DNA of 64,000 nucleotides from positions 20,548,280-20,612,279 of the forward strand of contig JAAOOA010000027.1 of assembly GCA_012861695.1 (NCBI GenBank). The letters are read 5' to 3'. Both the position numbers and the translations under genes were made by a program. Each line of letters opens with the position of its first letter. Position 1 is the stretch's first letter. The notes under the pieces are model-generated. The model made no database searches. It was not told the DNA's origin and saw only the letters and a program-made list of their open reading frames with translations. This stretch comes from Trematomus loennbergii. Taxonomy: Eukaryota; Chordata; Actinopteri; Perciformes; Nototheniidae. Shown here in pieces: positions 1 to 11,448 of this stretch.

Positions 1-629
1 CCTTTAAGAAGCCTCTCATGCAAATCAGCACAGAGGCACTTCATACAGAATCACCTCAACTACACTGGAAATAAAGTACAACATTAGGAAGCATTTAAAA
101 GTTGTGGTCCAAATCATCCAAAACCTGAACTCTGCAAACCATTATTTAAAATTATTACTGGATAAATGAACAAATACGGGAAATGGAGCAATCAATTGAG
201 CTTAATGTGAATCTCAATCACTTCCTAGTTTTACAAACTTTAAAATAATGTCTGAAAGAATTCAACACATTTTTTACTATCCATCGTTATCTTTACTCTG
301 TTTAACTGTTATAAAAACTGTTTTCGTAATTTCTTTAAAAACAGAGTGGAGAACCGAGATAGATACATTTAAAATAAGTTAAGGTAAAATTAGCAGTTTT
401 ATCATTTCACATTTGAAGCTGTTTAAATGACAGTATGTTGGGAATGTATAAAGACAGTTCAAGAACATCTTCTCCAACTTAGGCTCAATGATGAAGAGAA
501 ATAAAGACATGAATACTAAACTATCTAAACATTACGATTAAAATAATAAAATCTATCTCTCAAACATTCTAACATAGAATTTATAACGTCTCTTAAAACA
601 TCATATTTAGTTTTTGTGCAGAAACTTAC
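1..629 (-). other. Unit A J-C intron (partial) with octamer
   Basis: The window opens inside the intron between a CL exon (off the left edge) and J-A1; the same sequence follows CL-B at 6112. It contains a perfect ATGCAAAT octamer at 18-25, the binding motif of Oct-1/Oct-2 in Ig promoters and enhancers, here in an intronic position like the kappa intronic enhancer. The rest is AT-rich and shows no coding sequence. Confidence 0.75.
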
Positions 630-667
630 TTCCAACATCCAGTCTGGTTCCTCCACCAAAAGTCAAC
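630..667 (-). CDS. IgL joining segment J-A1
   Basis: On the minus strand the segment reads [12 protein letters not shown], with the FGxG J motif, and ends in a splice donor (GTAAGT) whose phase (+1) matches the CL exon. Its 23-spacer RSS lies at 668-706. The reading frame is open. Confidence 0.9.
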
Positions 668-706
668 CACAGTGATACAAAGTCATTGAGCCGCCGTACA
701 AAAACC
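668..706 (-). promoter_or_regulatory. 23-RSS of J-A1
   Basis: Heptamer CACTGTG, 23-nt spacer, nonamer GGTTTTTGT (read on the minus strand), directly 5' of the J coding end. Confidence 0.93.
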
Positions 707-990
707 TCTCACTGTAGAGAGACACGGCTCTCTGACTTTGACACACTGAACTAAACCTACCAGCCCTCAAGATGCTACTTCACCATTAAAGGTGGAAATA
801 AGGATTTATTCTCGTTTAACTCTCATAAAAACATTTAAATAACTTTTGCTGGAGTAAAGGTAGCCTCTTAGTTAAACAAATATTTGATAAGTATGTATAC
901 AATGACATGGAGAGGTAATTATTTCTCCGTACGCTGAATAATAAGTACAACAAAAGAGAAATTGCTCTTATGAATTCATATTTGACTTAC

Positions 991-1028
991 TTCCAACATC
1001 CAGTCTGGTTCCTCCACCAAAAGTTCAC
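991..1028 (-). CDS. IgL joining segment J-A2
   Basis: The J core [11 protein letters not shown] and the GTAAGT donor are intact. The coding end begins G-TGA-ACT, so in the J frame the first complete germline codon is a stop that must be trimmed during joining. Close in sequence to J-A1, so probably a local duplicate; the J-A1 to J-A2 interval is about 285 bp and non-coding. Confidence 0.85.
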
Positions 1029-1067
1029 CACAGTGATACAAAGTCATTGAGCCGCCGTACAAAAACC
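1029..1067 (-). promoter_or_regulatory. 23-RSS of J-A2
   Basis: Consensus heptamer and nonamer separated by 23 nt. Confidence 0.93.
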
Positions 1068-1328
1068 TCTCACTGTAGAGAGACACGGCTCTCTGACTTT
1101 GACACACTGAACTAAACCTACCAGCCCTCAAGATGCTACTTCACCATTAAAGGTGGAAATAATAACTCTCATAAAAACATTTAAATGTCTTTTGCTGGAG
1201 GAAAGTTAGCCTCTTAGTGCAAAATATTTGAGAAGAATTTATACAATGCATGGAGAGGCAACTATTTTGCCTAGTGCGGAATACACAACAAAAGAGAAAT
1301 TGCTCTTGTAAAATAACATTTGACTTAC

Positions 1329-1366
1329 TTCCAACATCCAGTCTGGTTCCTCCACCGAACGTGTAC
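1329..1366 (-). CDS. IgL joining segment J-A3
   Basis: Reads [12 protein letters not shown] on the minus strand with a GTAAGT donor. It is the V-proximal J of the unit and has direct counterparts in units B, D, E and F. Confidence 0.9.
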
Positions 1367-1405
1367 CACAGTGATACAAAGTCATTGAGCCGCCGTACAA
1401 AAACC
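1367..1405 (-). promoter_or_regulatory. 23-RSS of J-A3
   Basis: Consensus heptamer and nonamer separated by 23 nt. Confidence 0.93.
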
Positions 1406-2151
1406 TCTCACTGTAGAGAGACACGGCTCTCTGACTTTGACACAAACAAACTCACCAAACACATCCACAGTTTACCCAGTTTATATAAGAACTGCTTCAA
1501 ATGTTTGAAACAGATTCACAAACTATGGAAAAGTATCTAATGTTTTTTTGTGAACCTTTTAAACATTTAAAAGGAATATTAAGTTGTGTTTTAAGTTTCA
1601 AAATTAAGATGATTCTTTCGAAAAACGAATTGTTCACAAAATATGTTTTTTTACGATTTTATCAACTTTTTCATCAAAGTAATTGAACACTTAAATGAAA
1701 CAATACATGTCTGATAAAAGCTCTACATGTTATACTTCCAAATGTGCATAATTCCCAAATACATGTTTGTTTGTCCATCAGGATTCATAATAAATCTCCA
1801 TTTAGTTTCTCCTGTGGTATTGATTATTTGGGGTTATTCATTTGAGCTTTTTAATGAAATTAACTGCAAGAAAATGTGTCCATTGAACTTAGAGCCTCAA
1901 ACAAGTGAGCGCTGACCCATTCCTGATCAATCCTCTGACAGAGAGATGGATCCATTGATAAACAGCATCATCAGAGTAATCCAGGTCCCTGTTGGAGTCA
2001 GTCAGAGCATTTCCATAGAGAGACACTTTGCATCAGCAGCACCATGCTCCAGTGCTCTGGGAGACCTTATAGTCCTGAGAGTTGAACACTGGATGACTGA
2101 CAGCTGTCCTTCATGACAACAGAAGCCACAGAAATCCTCCTCATCAAAAAC
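1406..2151. promoter_or_regulatory. Unit A J-V interval with divergent promoter motifs
   Basis: This 0.75-kb stretch separates minus-strand J from plus-strand V and has no coding sequence. On the V side there is an octamer-like CTTTGCAT (2026-2033, 7 of 8 to ATTTGCAT) and a weak CTTATAG box near 2066, about 125 and 85 bp before the V start codon. On the J side a minus-strand TATATAA (1481-1487) lies about 75 bp upstream of the J-A3 RSS and could serve germline J transcription; that role is inferred. Confidence 0.6.
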
Positions 2152-2623
2152 ATGACTTTGATCTGCGTCCTCATCTGGACTCTCCTCTGCTGCTGCTTCA
2201 CAGGTAAAGTCCAGAGAATCAAAGTCCTCTCCTCTGTGAACATCCGTCCCTCTGGAATGAAGCGGACAAAACCATGACGCTGCTTTATGTCTTTGTCTCT
2301 GTATCCTCAGAGTCCAGAGGCCAGTTCACAGTGACTCAGTCTGGAGCAGTGAGCTCTGCTGCGGGACGCTCCGTCTCCATCACATGTACGACCAGTCAGG
2401 TGGTTTATCAAGGGAACCATTTAGCCTGGTACCAACAGAGAGATGGAGGAATTCCTAAACGTCTCGTTTACTGCTACCACTCGAGCATCAGGGATTTCAG
2501 AGCGTTTTACAGGCAGTGGATCAAACTCTGACTTCACTCTGACCATCAGTGGAGTCCAGACTGATGATGCAGCAGTTTACTACTGTCAGAGTTTCCATAT
2601 CCCCAACAGTCAGTATGTGTTCA
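2152..2623 (+). pseudogene. IgL variable gene V1-A (frameshifted in CDR2)
   Basis: Two-exon V gene. The leader exon is 2152-2203 (MTLICVLIWTLLCCCFT, hydrophobic signal peptide, GT donor), and the V exon is 2311-2623 after a CAG acceptor. Framework 1 carries [18 protein letters not shown] and the first disulphide Cys (ITC); framework 2 has the conserved Trp (LAWYQQ). At CDR2 the frame shifts: framework 2 runs into TGA at 2529, while framework 3 ([18 protein letters not shown]) and the second Cys (VYYC) are open in another frame. Relative to V1-D this is a net 2-nt loss. The RSS follows. V lies opposite to J-C, so it would join by inversion. The break may be real or a sequence error. Confidence 0.85.
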
Positions 2624-2651
2624 CACAGTGAAAAAGCGTCGTACAAAAACC
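2624..2651 (+). promoter_or_regulatory. 12-RSS of V1-A
   Basis: Heptamer CACAGTG, 12-nt spacer AAAAAGCGTCGT, nonamer ACAAAAACC. Confidence 0.95.
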
Positions 2652-2717
2652 TCCCTCAGTCAGACTGAACAGGAACTGAACTGACTGCTGCAGCTGGAAG
2701 CTACACTTCACTGAGGA

Positions 2718-2889
<172 letters not shown>

Positions 2890-3109
2890 GCCACACTAAA
2901 CTCATGGGTGCTCATCTTCCTTTTGAACAGTGTTCACTTCTGTCTCACTGGAGAGACCCAAAGATCAAAAGTCCTAACTTCAAATCAAACATCCTTGTTT
3001 GGAAATAACTCTGTCCCCAACAGTAGCACAAACTACAATAACTGGAGAAATGTTCAAGTCCACAGGAATTGTCCAACTCAAAAAACAATCTTTTAAAAGC
3101 GGCTGAATA
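2890..3109. other. Unit A spacer, left part
   Basis: Unique-looking spacer shared with unit E (about 36,480-36,705). No coding sequence seen. Confidence 0.5.
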
Positions 3110-3935
3110 ATCCAGTAAACAGAGTAAGTACCTGGGAGTGCACGTAGACAACGGACTGAAGTGGAGGATCAACACTGACGCTGTGTACAAGAAGGGGATG
3201 AGCCGACTCATTTTTCTGAGGAAGCTGAGATCCTTCCAAGTGTGCAGCAAGATGTTGGAGATCTTCTACCAGTCTGTTGTGGCCAGTGTTGCGGTCTGCT
3301 GGGGGGGGGGGGGGCAGCATCAAAGCCGGTGACACCAGCAGACTCAATAAACTGATCAGGAGAGCTGGCTCTATCATCGGTGTGAAACTGGGTAGTGTGT
3401 AGCTGTGGTGGAGAGGAGGACACTTGAAAACTGTTATCCATCATGGATAACCCACCCACCCTCTCACCTGCAGCTGGACAGACAGGAGCTCCTTCTCCAA
3501 CAGACTGCTCCGCTGTCACACAGAGGGGACAGGAAAACATTCCTGCCTTCTGCAATAACACTTTTCAACACCTCACCTCTGGCTGGCAGAGAGCTCACTG
3601 CTGCATTTTGCTCCACTTCCTGATAACGATTTGCAATGTTCTGTATATTTGTAAATGATATGCTCTCATATGTTTATACAGTATAGCATAAGCCTATATT
3701 CCTGCTACTGCAGTATTTTTGACCTTTGTAAAGAATATTTTAAATATCCAGAATTTGTTATGTTGTTTAGTTGTTATATTTGATATACTATTTTCCATTT
3801 TCATTTGATTTGTAATTGTTAATTGTTAACTCTATTCCACTTTTTAAGTATTTGTATTTTAATGTTGAACACACTGGTCCGGTAACAAAAGAATTTCCCA
3901 AATTGGGATGAATAAAGTAAATATCCATCCATCTA
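3110..3935 (+). mobile_element. 5'-truncated LINE (3' end of RT ORF plus 3' UTR)
   Basis: A reading frame around 3118-3332 gives YLGVHVDNGLKW, YKKGMSRLIFLRKLRSF and FYQSVVASVAVCWGG, the typical C-terminal end of fish L2-like non-LTR ORF2 proteins. A poly-G run (about 3301-3314) and later stops break the frame. The AT-rich 3' UTR ends in GAATAAAGTA followed by short ATCC-type repeats, the usual 3' end of such elements. A second copy lies in unit E at 36,706-37,528, so the insertion predates duplication of this spacer type. Confidence 0.8.
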
Positions 3936-4921
3936 AATCCAATGTCATTGACATAAATGCACCAATGTAATCCACAGCACCTGCAAAGCGATCACAAAGA
4001 TCCAAATATGATTGAACTCACCAGCAGTCGAGGAGGGATAGAATGCTTCGGCTCTGGCTGGACTTTCTGCTCCGGCTTTATCTCCCTCAGACTCCACTGG
4101 TCTCAATTTTCTTCAGCGAGTCGAGGAAACACCACATAAAGAGCTGAGTGCTTCCTGAATTACCTCTGACAAGCTGCCATGATTCCCTCCTCCTCTTCCT
4201 CTACCTTCCTCCACACACAGAAAAGACTTTCCAAACATTACCCTCTCTCGTTTGTTCCCCCGCCCCCCCCCTACTAAATTTAGGAAGAAAGATCAGGGTC
4301 TCAAGCCTCTTCTCAGAGTAACACCACTGCAAAATAATCTTCTCAGAGCAACACCTTTGTAAAAGCATCTTCTCCACCAATGATTTTCAAATATATCCAT
4401 CAAGATAATCAGGGTCTACTGTCATATGTCATACAGAAATGAGCGATTGAATTCTTATGAAAGGCATTCACACAACTAAGGTAATAAATAAGTATTTGTT
4501 TTCATATAATATCAGTTTTGATTCAATCAGTGAAAAATCGTGTAATTTAATAATTCTGCAAACAGACAGCAGAGACAGAGCCTGTGGTACCCTCTCTTTG
4601 GTCTCAAGTTCTTTGGTGGAGTTGTACTGTGTCCATTAAATAATATTTGAGGATTCATGTTACATGACTTTATGATGATGATAGCCATGCTTTTTATTTC
4701 TTATCCTGGACAATCTTATTTAGAAGTTTTGATTCAGATGGTCAGAATATATTCAAGGTAAAGTTTAACAACACATGAACATCACACATGGATGTACTTA
4801 CACATTAGTAATAAGAGACAGCTTTGTGGTTTACCATTGAAATGTTCATGCTATTGTTATTGGTACCAATTTGTATTAATAAAAATAAAACTAGAATAAA
4901 TCCAGAAGTATATCCAAACCC
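3936..4921. other. Unit A spacer, middle
   Basis: About 1 kb shared with unit E. No convincing gene. Around 4000-4140 there is a minus-strand stretch ending in a GTGAGT donor-like site, but it lacks an open frame across both copies. Confidence 0.45.
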
Positions 4922-5357
4922 TTAAAGGTCCCATCATATGCTTTTCTGGTTACTCCCTGTCCCCTTGTGTGTTATGTAGCTTTTTCTGCATGTAAACGGT
5001 CTGCAGTCACAAACCATCAAAGTACACCCTGTAGCGAGTAAAACTCTAACACAGAAAAGACCTGTCTGTGCTGCCCCAGAACGCCTCGTTGGAGATTTTT
5101 CTTTTTCCATTTTTTTCTTCCGGGGCAGGTTGACGTCACTAAGTCCAAATGGACCAATTGGAGTCACTCACACTTATCTTTTCCCAGCCGCGATGCTCAG
5201 ACCCCACGCAGCAGTCACCAGTATTCCACATACTATACAGAGATGCTGTATGAGAAACCAATGTGATTTTGGAACATTGAACAATGTAAATGTATTCTAG
5301 TAGACCTCAACAATGGAATTATGATCAGTAGAAATGGCCATGGCATGGGACCTTTAA
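4922..5357. mobile_element. TTAA-flanked MITE (piggyBac-like), deleted copy
   Basis: Ends are inverted: TTAAAGGTCCCATCATATGC at the left and the reverse complement of TTAAAGGTCCCATGCC at the right, each on a TTAA. Compared with the 38,515 copy in unit E it lacks about 270 internal bases (join near 5216). Non-autonomous; no transposase. Confidence 0.8.
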
Positions 5358-5499
5358 GATCATTAAAAAGTAATATGGGTTATATTGACTTGGTAATGTT
5401 GTGACTTTTGTGAATGAATGTGAATAAGGTTTCTTATATATCATATCTCACAGAAAGGGAATCCGAAGACATGTCACTTTTATAATACACACATTAATC

Positions 5500-5505
5500 T
5501 TTATT
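5500..5505 (-). terminator. Poly(A) signal of CL-B
   Basis: AATAAA on the minus strand about 118 nt after the CL-B stop codon. Confidence 0.75.
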
Positions 5506-5623
5506 GTTTTAAATGTTGAAACCATAGACACAAGCAAAAACAGGTTGATGTTGAAACATGTCCTGAGAGCCAGAGAGCAGACTGAGAGCAGTGTGAGAGA
5601 AAGCAGAGTCCCAGTGAGTCAGC

Positions 5624-5950
5624 TCAGGACTGGGAACACTGGTCTCTCCTCAGTGTCTCTGAGAGCGCAGTCTGGGAGCCCTGGGTGGCCTCACAGGTCA
5701 CAGAGCGCACCTTCCTCCACTGGTCTGCAGAGCCTCAGGGTGCTGCTCCAGCTGTAGTGGGCGTCCTTCTCCAGCACCCCGGGGCTCCTGCTCTCCTCCC
5801 AGCTGCTGCTGCTGCTGCTGCTGTCCACCTTCCAGGCCAGACTCCAGTCTGAGGGGAAGCCCTTGTTGGCCAGGCACACGAGCGTGGCCTTCCCCTGCTG
5901 CAGCTCTTCTGTGGAGGGGGGCAGCACCGTCAGGGTGGGACGGACATCAC
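5624..5950 (-). pseudogene. IgL constant exon CL-B (frameshifted)
   Basis: C1-set immunoglobulin constant domain of a teleost kappa-like light chain. The exon starts after a TAG acceptor (phase matching the J donor). Visible features are [16 protein letters not shown], the first domain Cys ([15 protein letters not shown]), a serine stretch, the WSSTL strand, the second Cys ([10 protein letters not shown]) and a C-terminal CSQS with the Cys that bonds heavy chain. Relative to CL-C two G residues are missing in the LRLPADQW region, so the frame is lost after WSSTLRL. Otherwise nearly identical to CL-C. The light chain would be secreted or membrane-paired with Ig heavy chain. Confidence 0.9.
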
Positions 5951-6734
5951 CTAGGAGACACCAATCAGATTAGAGGACAGGGAGCACACAGCTGTCAATC
6001 AACCAGCAGACACTGGGACACCTTTACTGTGAGAGCGTTTCTCCTTTAAGGAGTTTCTGTCAGATGTTGGTTCTGCTCCATCAGTCTCTCACTCACACAT
6101 TGTTTCACTTCCCTTTAAGAAGCCTCTCATGCAAATCAGCACAGAGGCACTTCATACAGAATCACCTCAACTACACTGGAAATAAAGTACAACATTAGGA
6201 AGCATTTAAAAGTTGTGGTCCAAATCATCCAAAACCTGAACTCTGCAAACCATTATTAAATTATTTACTGGATAAATGAACAAATACGGAAATGGAGCAA
6301 TCATTGAGCTTAATGTGAATCTCAATCACTACCCAGTTTTACAAACTTTAAAATAATGTCTGAAAGAATTCAACACATTTTTTAATATCCATCGTTATCT
6401 TTACTCGTTAACTGTATATAAAAACTTTTCTAATTTCTTTGAAACAGAGGAGAGAACCGAGATAGATACATTTAAAATAAGTTAAGGTAAAATTAGCAGT
6501 TTTATCATTTCACATTTGAAGCTGTTTAAATGACAGTATGTTGGGAATGTATAAAGACATTTCAAAACATCTTCTCCAACTTAGGCTCAATGATGAAGAG
6601 AAATAAAGACATGAATACTAATACTATCTAAACATTACGATTAAAATAATAATAATCTATCTCTCAAACATTCTAACATAGAATTTAAAACGTCTCTTAA
6701 CAACATCATATTTAGTTTTTGTGCAGAAACTTAC
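5951..6734 (-). other. Unit B J-C intron with octamer
   Basis: Intron between CL-B and J-B1, with a perfect ATGCAAAT at 6129-6136. No coding sequence. Confidence 0.8.
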
Positions 6735-6772
6735 TTCCAACATCCAGTCTGGTTCCTCCACCAAAAGTCAAC
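6735..6772 (-). CDS. IgL joining segment J-B1
   Basis: Reads [12 protein letters not shown] with donor GTAAGT; same coding end as J-A1. Confidence 0.9.
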
Positions 6773-6811
6773 CACAGTGATACAAAGTCATTGAGCCGCC
6801 GTACAAAAACC
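6773..6811 (-). promoter_or_regulatory. 23-RSS of J-B1
   Basis: Consensus heptamer and nonamer with a 23-nt spacer. Confidence 0.93.
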
Positions 6812-7087
6812 TCTCACTGTAGAGAGACACGGCTCTCTGACTTTGACACACTGAACTAAACCTACCAGCCCTCAAGATGCTACTTCACCATTAAAGGTGG
6901 AAATAAGGATTATTCTGTTAACTCCATAAAAACATTTAAATCTTTTGCTGGAGTAAAGTTAGCCTCTTAGTTCAAATATTTGATAAGTATGTATACAATG
7001 ACATGGAGAGGTAACTATTTCTCCTAGTACGCTGAATAATAAGTACAACAAAAGAGAAATTGCTCTTGTAAATAACATTTGACTTAC

Positions 7088-7125
7088 TTCCAACATCCAG
7101 TCTGGTTCCTCCACCGAACGTGTAC
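7088..7125 (-). CDS. IgL joining segment J-B2
   Basis: Reads [12 protein letters not shown] with donor GTAAGT; counterpart of J-A3. Confidence 0.9.
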
Positions 7126-7164
7126 CACAGTGATACAAAGTCATTGAGCCGCCGTACAAAAACC
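7126..7164 (-). promoter_or_regulatory. 23-RSS of J-B2
   Basis: Consensus heptamer and nonamer with a 23-nt spacer. Confidence 0.93.
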
Positions 7165-7897
7165 TCTCACTGTAGAGAGACACGGCTCTCTGACTTTGAC
7201 ACAAACAAACTCACCAAACACATCCACAGTTTACCCAGTTTATATAAGAACTGCTTCAAATGTTTGAAACAGATTCACAAACTATGGAAAAGTATCTAAT
7301 GTTTCTTTTGTGAACCTTTTAAACATTTAAAAATATTAAGTTGTGTCTTAAGTTTCAAAATGAAGATGATTCTTTCGAAAAACGAATTGTTCACAAAATA
7401 TGTTTTTTATGATTTTATCAACTTTTCATCAAAGTAATTGAACACTTAAATGAAACAATACATGTCTAATAAAAGCTCTACATGTTATACTTCCATCATT
7501 TCCCATAATACATGTTTGTTTGTCCATCAGGATCATAATAACCTCCATTTTGTTTTTCCTAGGTGGTATTGATTATTTGGGTTATTCATTTGAGCTTTTT
7601 AATGAAATAACTGCAAGAAAATGTGTCCATTGAACTTAGAGCCTCAACAAGTGAGCGCTGACCCATTCCTGATCAATCCTCTGACAGAGAGATGGATCCA
7701 TTGATAAACAGCATCATCAGAGTAATCCAGGTCCCTGTTGGAGTCAGTCAGAGCATTTCCATAGAGAGACACTTTGCATCAGCAGCACCATGCTCCAGTG
7801 CTCTGGGAGACCTTATAGTCCTGAGAGTTGAACACTGGATGACTGACAGCTGTCCTTCATGACAACAGAAGCCACAGAAATCCTCCTCATCAAAAAC
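7165..7897. promoter_or_regulatory. Unit B J-V interval
   Basis: Holds the V-side octamer-like CTTTGCAT (7772-7779) and the minus-strand TATATAA (7240-7246) upstream of J-B2. No coding sequence. Confidence 0.6.
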
Positions 7898-8364
7898 ATG
7901 ACTTTGATCTGCGTCCTCATCTGGACTCTCCTCTGCTGCTGCTTCACAGGTAAAGTCCAGAGAATCAAACTCCTCTCCTCTGTGAACATCCGTCCCTCTG
8001 GAATGAAGCGGACAAAACCATGACGCTGCTTTATGTCTTTGTCTCTGTATCCTCAGAGTCCAGAGGCCAGTCACAGTGACTCAGTCTGGAGCAGTGAGCT
8101 CTGCTCCGGGACGCTCCGTCTCCATCACATGTACGACCAGCCAGGTGTTCATGGTGGACATTTAGCCTGGTACCAACAGAGAGATGGAGGAACTCCTAAA
8201 CTGCTCATTCATTAACTAGCACTCGAGCATCAGGGATTTCAGAGCGTTTTACAGGCAGTGGATCAAACTCTGACTTCACTCTGACCATCAGTGGAGTCCA
8301 GACTGATGATGCAGCAGTTTACTACTGTCAGAGTTCCATTACCCCAACAGTCAGTATGTGTTCA
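7898..8364 (+). pseudogene. IgL variable gene V1-B (multiple frameshifts)
   Basis: Leader exon 7898-7949 is intact and identical to the other V1 leaders; V exon is 8057-8364. Against V1-A and V1-D it lacks one base early in framework 1 (GGCCAGTCACAG), has a shifted frame across CDR1, and has TAA in the CDR2 frame. Framework 2 ([17 protein letters not shown]) and framework 3 with VYYC are individually open. CDR1 sequence differs from all other units while frameworks are near identical. Confidence 0.83.
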
Positions 8365-8392
8365 CACAGTGAAAAAGCGTCGTACAAAAACC
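8365..8392 (+). promoter_or_regulatory. 12-RSS of V1-B
   Basis: CACAGTG, 12-nt spacer, ACAAAAACC. Confidence 0.95.
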
Positions 8393-8455
8393 TCCCTCAG
8401 TCAGACTGAACAGGAACTGAACTGACTGCTGCAGCTGGAAGCTACACTTCACTGA

Positions 8456-8590
<135 letters not shown>

Positions 8591-9878
8591 AACACACACT
8601 TTCATCTCCATTAAGCGTGTCTTTTTCAAGCAAAGACTTCTGAAATGTTCCTGTTAATATATTAAGTGAATGAACTCATACACACCATACTAAAATACTA
8701 AATCTATAAAAGCCACACTAAACTCATTGGTCCTCAGCTTCTTTTTGAACAGTGTTCACTTATGTCTAACTGGAGTGACTCCCAAAGATGAAAAGTCCCG
8801 ACTTCAAATCAAAGGTCACCTTCACTTTAAAGTCTGCAGTGAGGTAAATCCAGCCAGCCCTGATCATGAGACGTTTCTGACCTCCTAGTGATACAGCGCT
8901 GTAGAAGGTCAGAGATAAAGGAGGCTGTCTGACCATGCAGAGCTCTAAAAGGGATCACCAGTATCTTAAACTGGATTCTTTATTTAATGTGAAGAATCAA
9001 AATCATCTGTTACATGAGATCTTTTCAAAGAGCCGGTCAAAGTTCATTTAACAGTCCTTTGAACATTTTAGTGAGTGATGGATGTGAAAGTTAAATAGAA
9101 ATTGAATTACACCGTTTAAATGGACAAACAAATCTGATATGATCATCTCAGCTTAGCTTGAAGCACATTGGGATACAACTTAACAAATAATGTAAACGGT
9201 AAACAACAGATGTGAATCCAACACTCATGCTGCTGATCTAAAGTGTCAGCTATATTTCAGACAGTAGATTTGAACAGATGATAAAACAAGGAGCATCTGA
9301 AAACTGAAATAACACAACTTTATGGAGATTAAGAAAAGCATCAGCATCTCAGGTATCTTCTCTGAGTATATTCATCATGAAATCATATTCCCCACTAATG
9401 ACATTAATTTTCACATCATATAAAACTGCCTTGTTTAATCTTTAAGACCATAATGTGATCAGTCATTAAATATAGTATTCTGTCTAATGCCACTCTTCGT
9501 TTAGATTTACAAAAAGGATGAATTGCCGACTTCAGACTTTACATTTCTGTCAAAATGAATCATGTAAATTAAAGTAGCTACTGTATAAGAAAACTTGCAA
9601 AACTGAATTTGTATTCTGGTGTGAAACCTTTTAACAATCTGTATCAATAGATTTTTTTCTTTCACGTGTCTCAAACAACATATATTTCTACACTTTAAAA
9701 TCTTCTCACCAACAGGCTCAACTTGTAGTACTGCTTTGTGTAAACCAAATGAACTTGTGTTCGACATAGTAATCTTTGAGAGCCCATTATGTAGTGAAAC
9801 ATGAAACAGTGAATGCTGTCAGCACTGAGGGGGAACTCCATGCTGTTTGAGGACAGCTACACTTCACTGACTCTGTGT
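8591..9878. other. Unit B spacer between V1 and V2
   Basis: AT-rich spacer without a gene. It preserves two empty insertion sites relative to unit C: a TTAA at 8984-8987 where unit C carries a MITE, and TTTAACAATCTG near 9631-9641 where unit C carries the 5.4-kb retroelement. Confidence 0.6.
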
Positions 9879-9886
9879 GTTTGCAT
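9879..9886 (+). promoter_or_regulatory. Octamer-like promoter motif of V2-B
   Basis: GTTTGCAT, 7 of 8 matches to the light-chain octamer ATTTGCAT, 95 bp before the V2-B start codons. Confidence 0.6.
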
Positions 9887-9980
9887 ATGTGTCCTGCCTC
9901 TCTGCTCCCAGACGTTAAGAGGCCAGAGGTGATCAGCGGCTGTCCAGGTCTTTCAGAGCCACTGACACGCCGGCAGCACA

Positions 9981-10546
9981 ATGATGATGTCACTGACTCT
10001 ACTGCTGGCCACCCTGGGGCTCCTTGTTCAGGGTGAGACTCTCTTCTGAAAACGTTGCTTCAGGATGCAACCAGGTTCACCAACATGATGATCTGCTATG
10101 ATGGAGAAGCACTGAGACAAGCAGCATGTACCTTCTTCCATCTGATCTCCATGTTAAAGAGAGGATGCTCTTCTGTTTGGATGTTGATCATCTTTCTCCA
10201 AGCTGGATTTGTCTCAATAACCCTTCTGCTGTTTTCATGTTTTCCAGATTCATCAGGAGAAATCCTCCTGACTCAGTCTCCTGGATCTCTGTCTGTTGTT
10301 CCAGGACAGACTCTTTCTATCAAATGTACAGCCAGTACAAGTGCTGGTACATGCCTTAACTGGTACCTTCAGAAACCTGGAGAAGCTCCTAAACCTTGGT
10401 ATATTCTGCTACATCTCGTCAGTATGGAGTTTCAAATCGTTTCAGTGGAAGTGGATCTGGGACTGTCTTCACTCTGACCGTCACTGGAGTTCAGACTGTA
10501 GATGCAGGAGATTATTATTGTCAACAGTGTTACAGCTCGCCGTTCA
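9981..10546 (+). pseudogene. IgL variable gene V2-B (frameshifted in framework 2)
   Basis: A second V family. Leader starts with three ATGs ([17 protein letters not shown]), exon 9981-10032; V exon 10248-10546. Framework 1 is [18 protein letters not shown], a classic kappa start, followed by SIKC and [12 protein letters not shown]. One base is missing after APK relative to V2-C, which shifts the frame through CDR2; framework 3 ([20 protein letters not shown]) is open in another frame. Germline CDR3 reads QQCYSSPF. The leader donor and phase are correct here, unlike V2-C. Confidence 0.85.
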
Positions 10547-10574
10547 CACAGTGATACAACGTCGTACAAAAACC
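10547..10574 (+). promoter_or_regulatory. 12-RSS of V2-B
   Basis: CACAGTG, spacer ATACAACGTCGT, ACAAAAACC. Confidence 0.95.
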
Positions 10575-11448
10575 TCCTCAATAAAGAGGAAGTGATTTGA
10601 ATGAACAACTGCACACAAAAAAAAAACTATAGCATTCATTACCAACATTTTTTTAATGTAATACCACAACACTTTCAACATTAAAAAAACTGTTTATTTC
10701 TGTTAAAAATAGTTTTACAATTAGTTTGTGATTTTGAGTACCAAAAGGTTTTCTAACAGCTTTAATAACCACTCTATAACTTTGGCCCTCATAACTGTGA
10801 ACCCCAAGTGACATTATAGCACATATTTAATTTTGTATAAATATTGGTGAATGCTAAATTCCTACTTTTTATGTTTGCTTTCTAACGTAATTTGTCAAGG
10901 AGCAGGAAAAAAAAATATTTTAGCTCTTAACAAAACTTATTTTCTATCATGCTGTAAGAAATTGTGTACAATTACATAAGTGTATCATTGATACCGTTTA
11001 TTGCACTCACAATATATCAATGATGCTATGCAATTTCTTCAAAAGAAATTATAGAACTGTATATCTGTACATATATGTGTATATATCAATGAAAAAGCTG
11101 AAGATTAAATCCATCAATTCATATAGCCCAATATCAGACATTTTACATTTGTCTCAGCGGATTTACAGTTTGTACAGAATATAAATACGACACCCTTGGT
11201 CCTCGGACCCTCACATTGGACAAGGAAAAACATCCAAAGAAAATAAATGAAAAAACCCGGAGAAAGCAACAGAGGAGGGATCCCTCTCCCAGGACGGACA
11301 GACGTGCAATAGATGTTGTTTGTAAATTAAAAAGACAATACATTTACAACATAGGTAGTCCAAATGCTTGAAAATGCATGTGTCTATAAATAAGAAGACA
11401 TTGAATCCAGGTGGATGGCAACAATCCTGTGGGAGCCATCAAGAAGTA
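10575..11448. other. Spacer after V2-B
   Basis: AT-rich, shared with unit C (24,599-25,440). No gene seen. Confidence 0.5.

Noticed and set aside
3990..4140. Possible short exon with GTGAGT donor on the minus strand
   Set aside because: No continuous open frame, no partner exon, and located between a LINE and a MITE.
5545..5757. Plus-strand ORFs antisense to CL exons
   Set aside because: They are reading-frame shadows of the CL exons.
7748..8074. Minus-strand ORF opposite the V1 leader
   Set aside because: It is a shadow of the V1 leader and intron, open by chance in units B and E.
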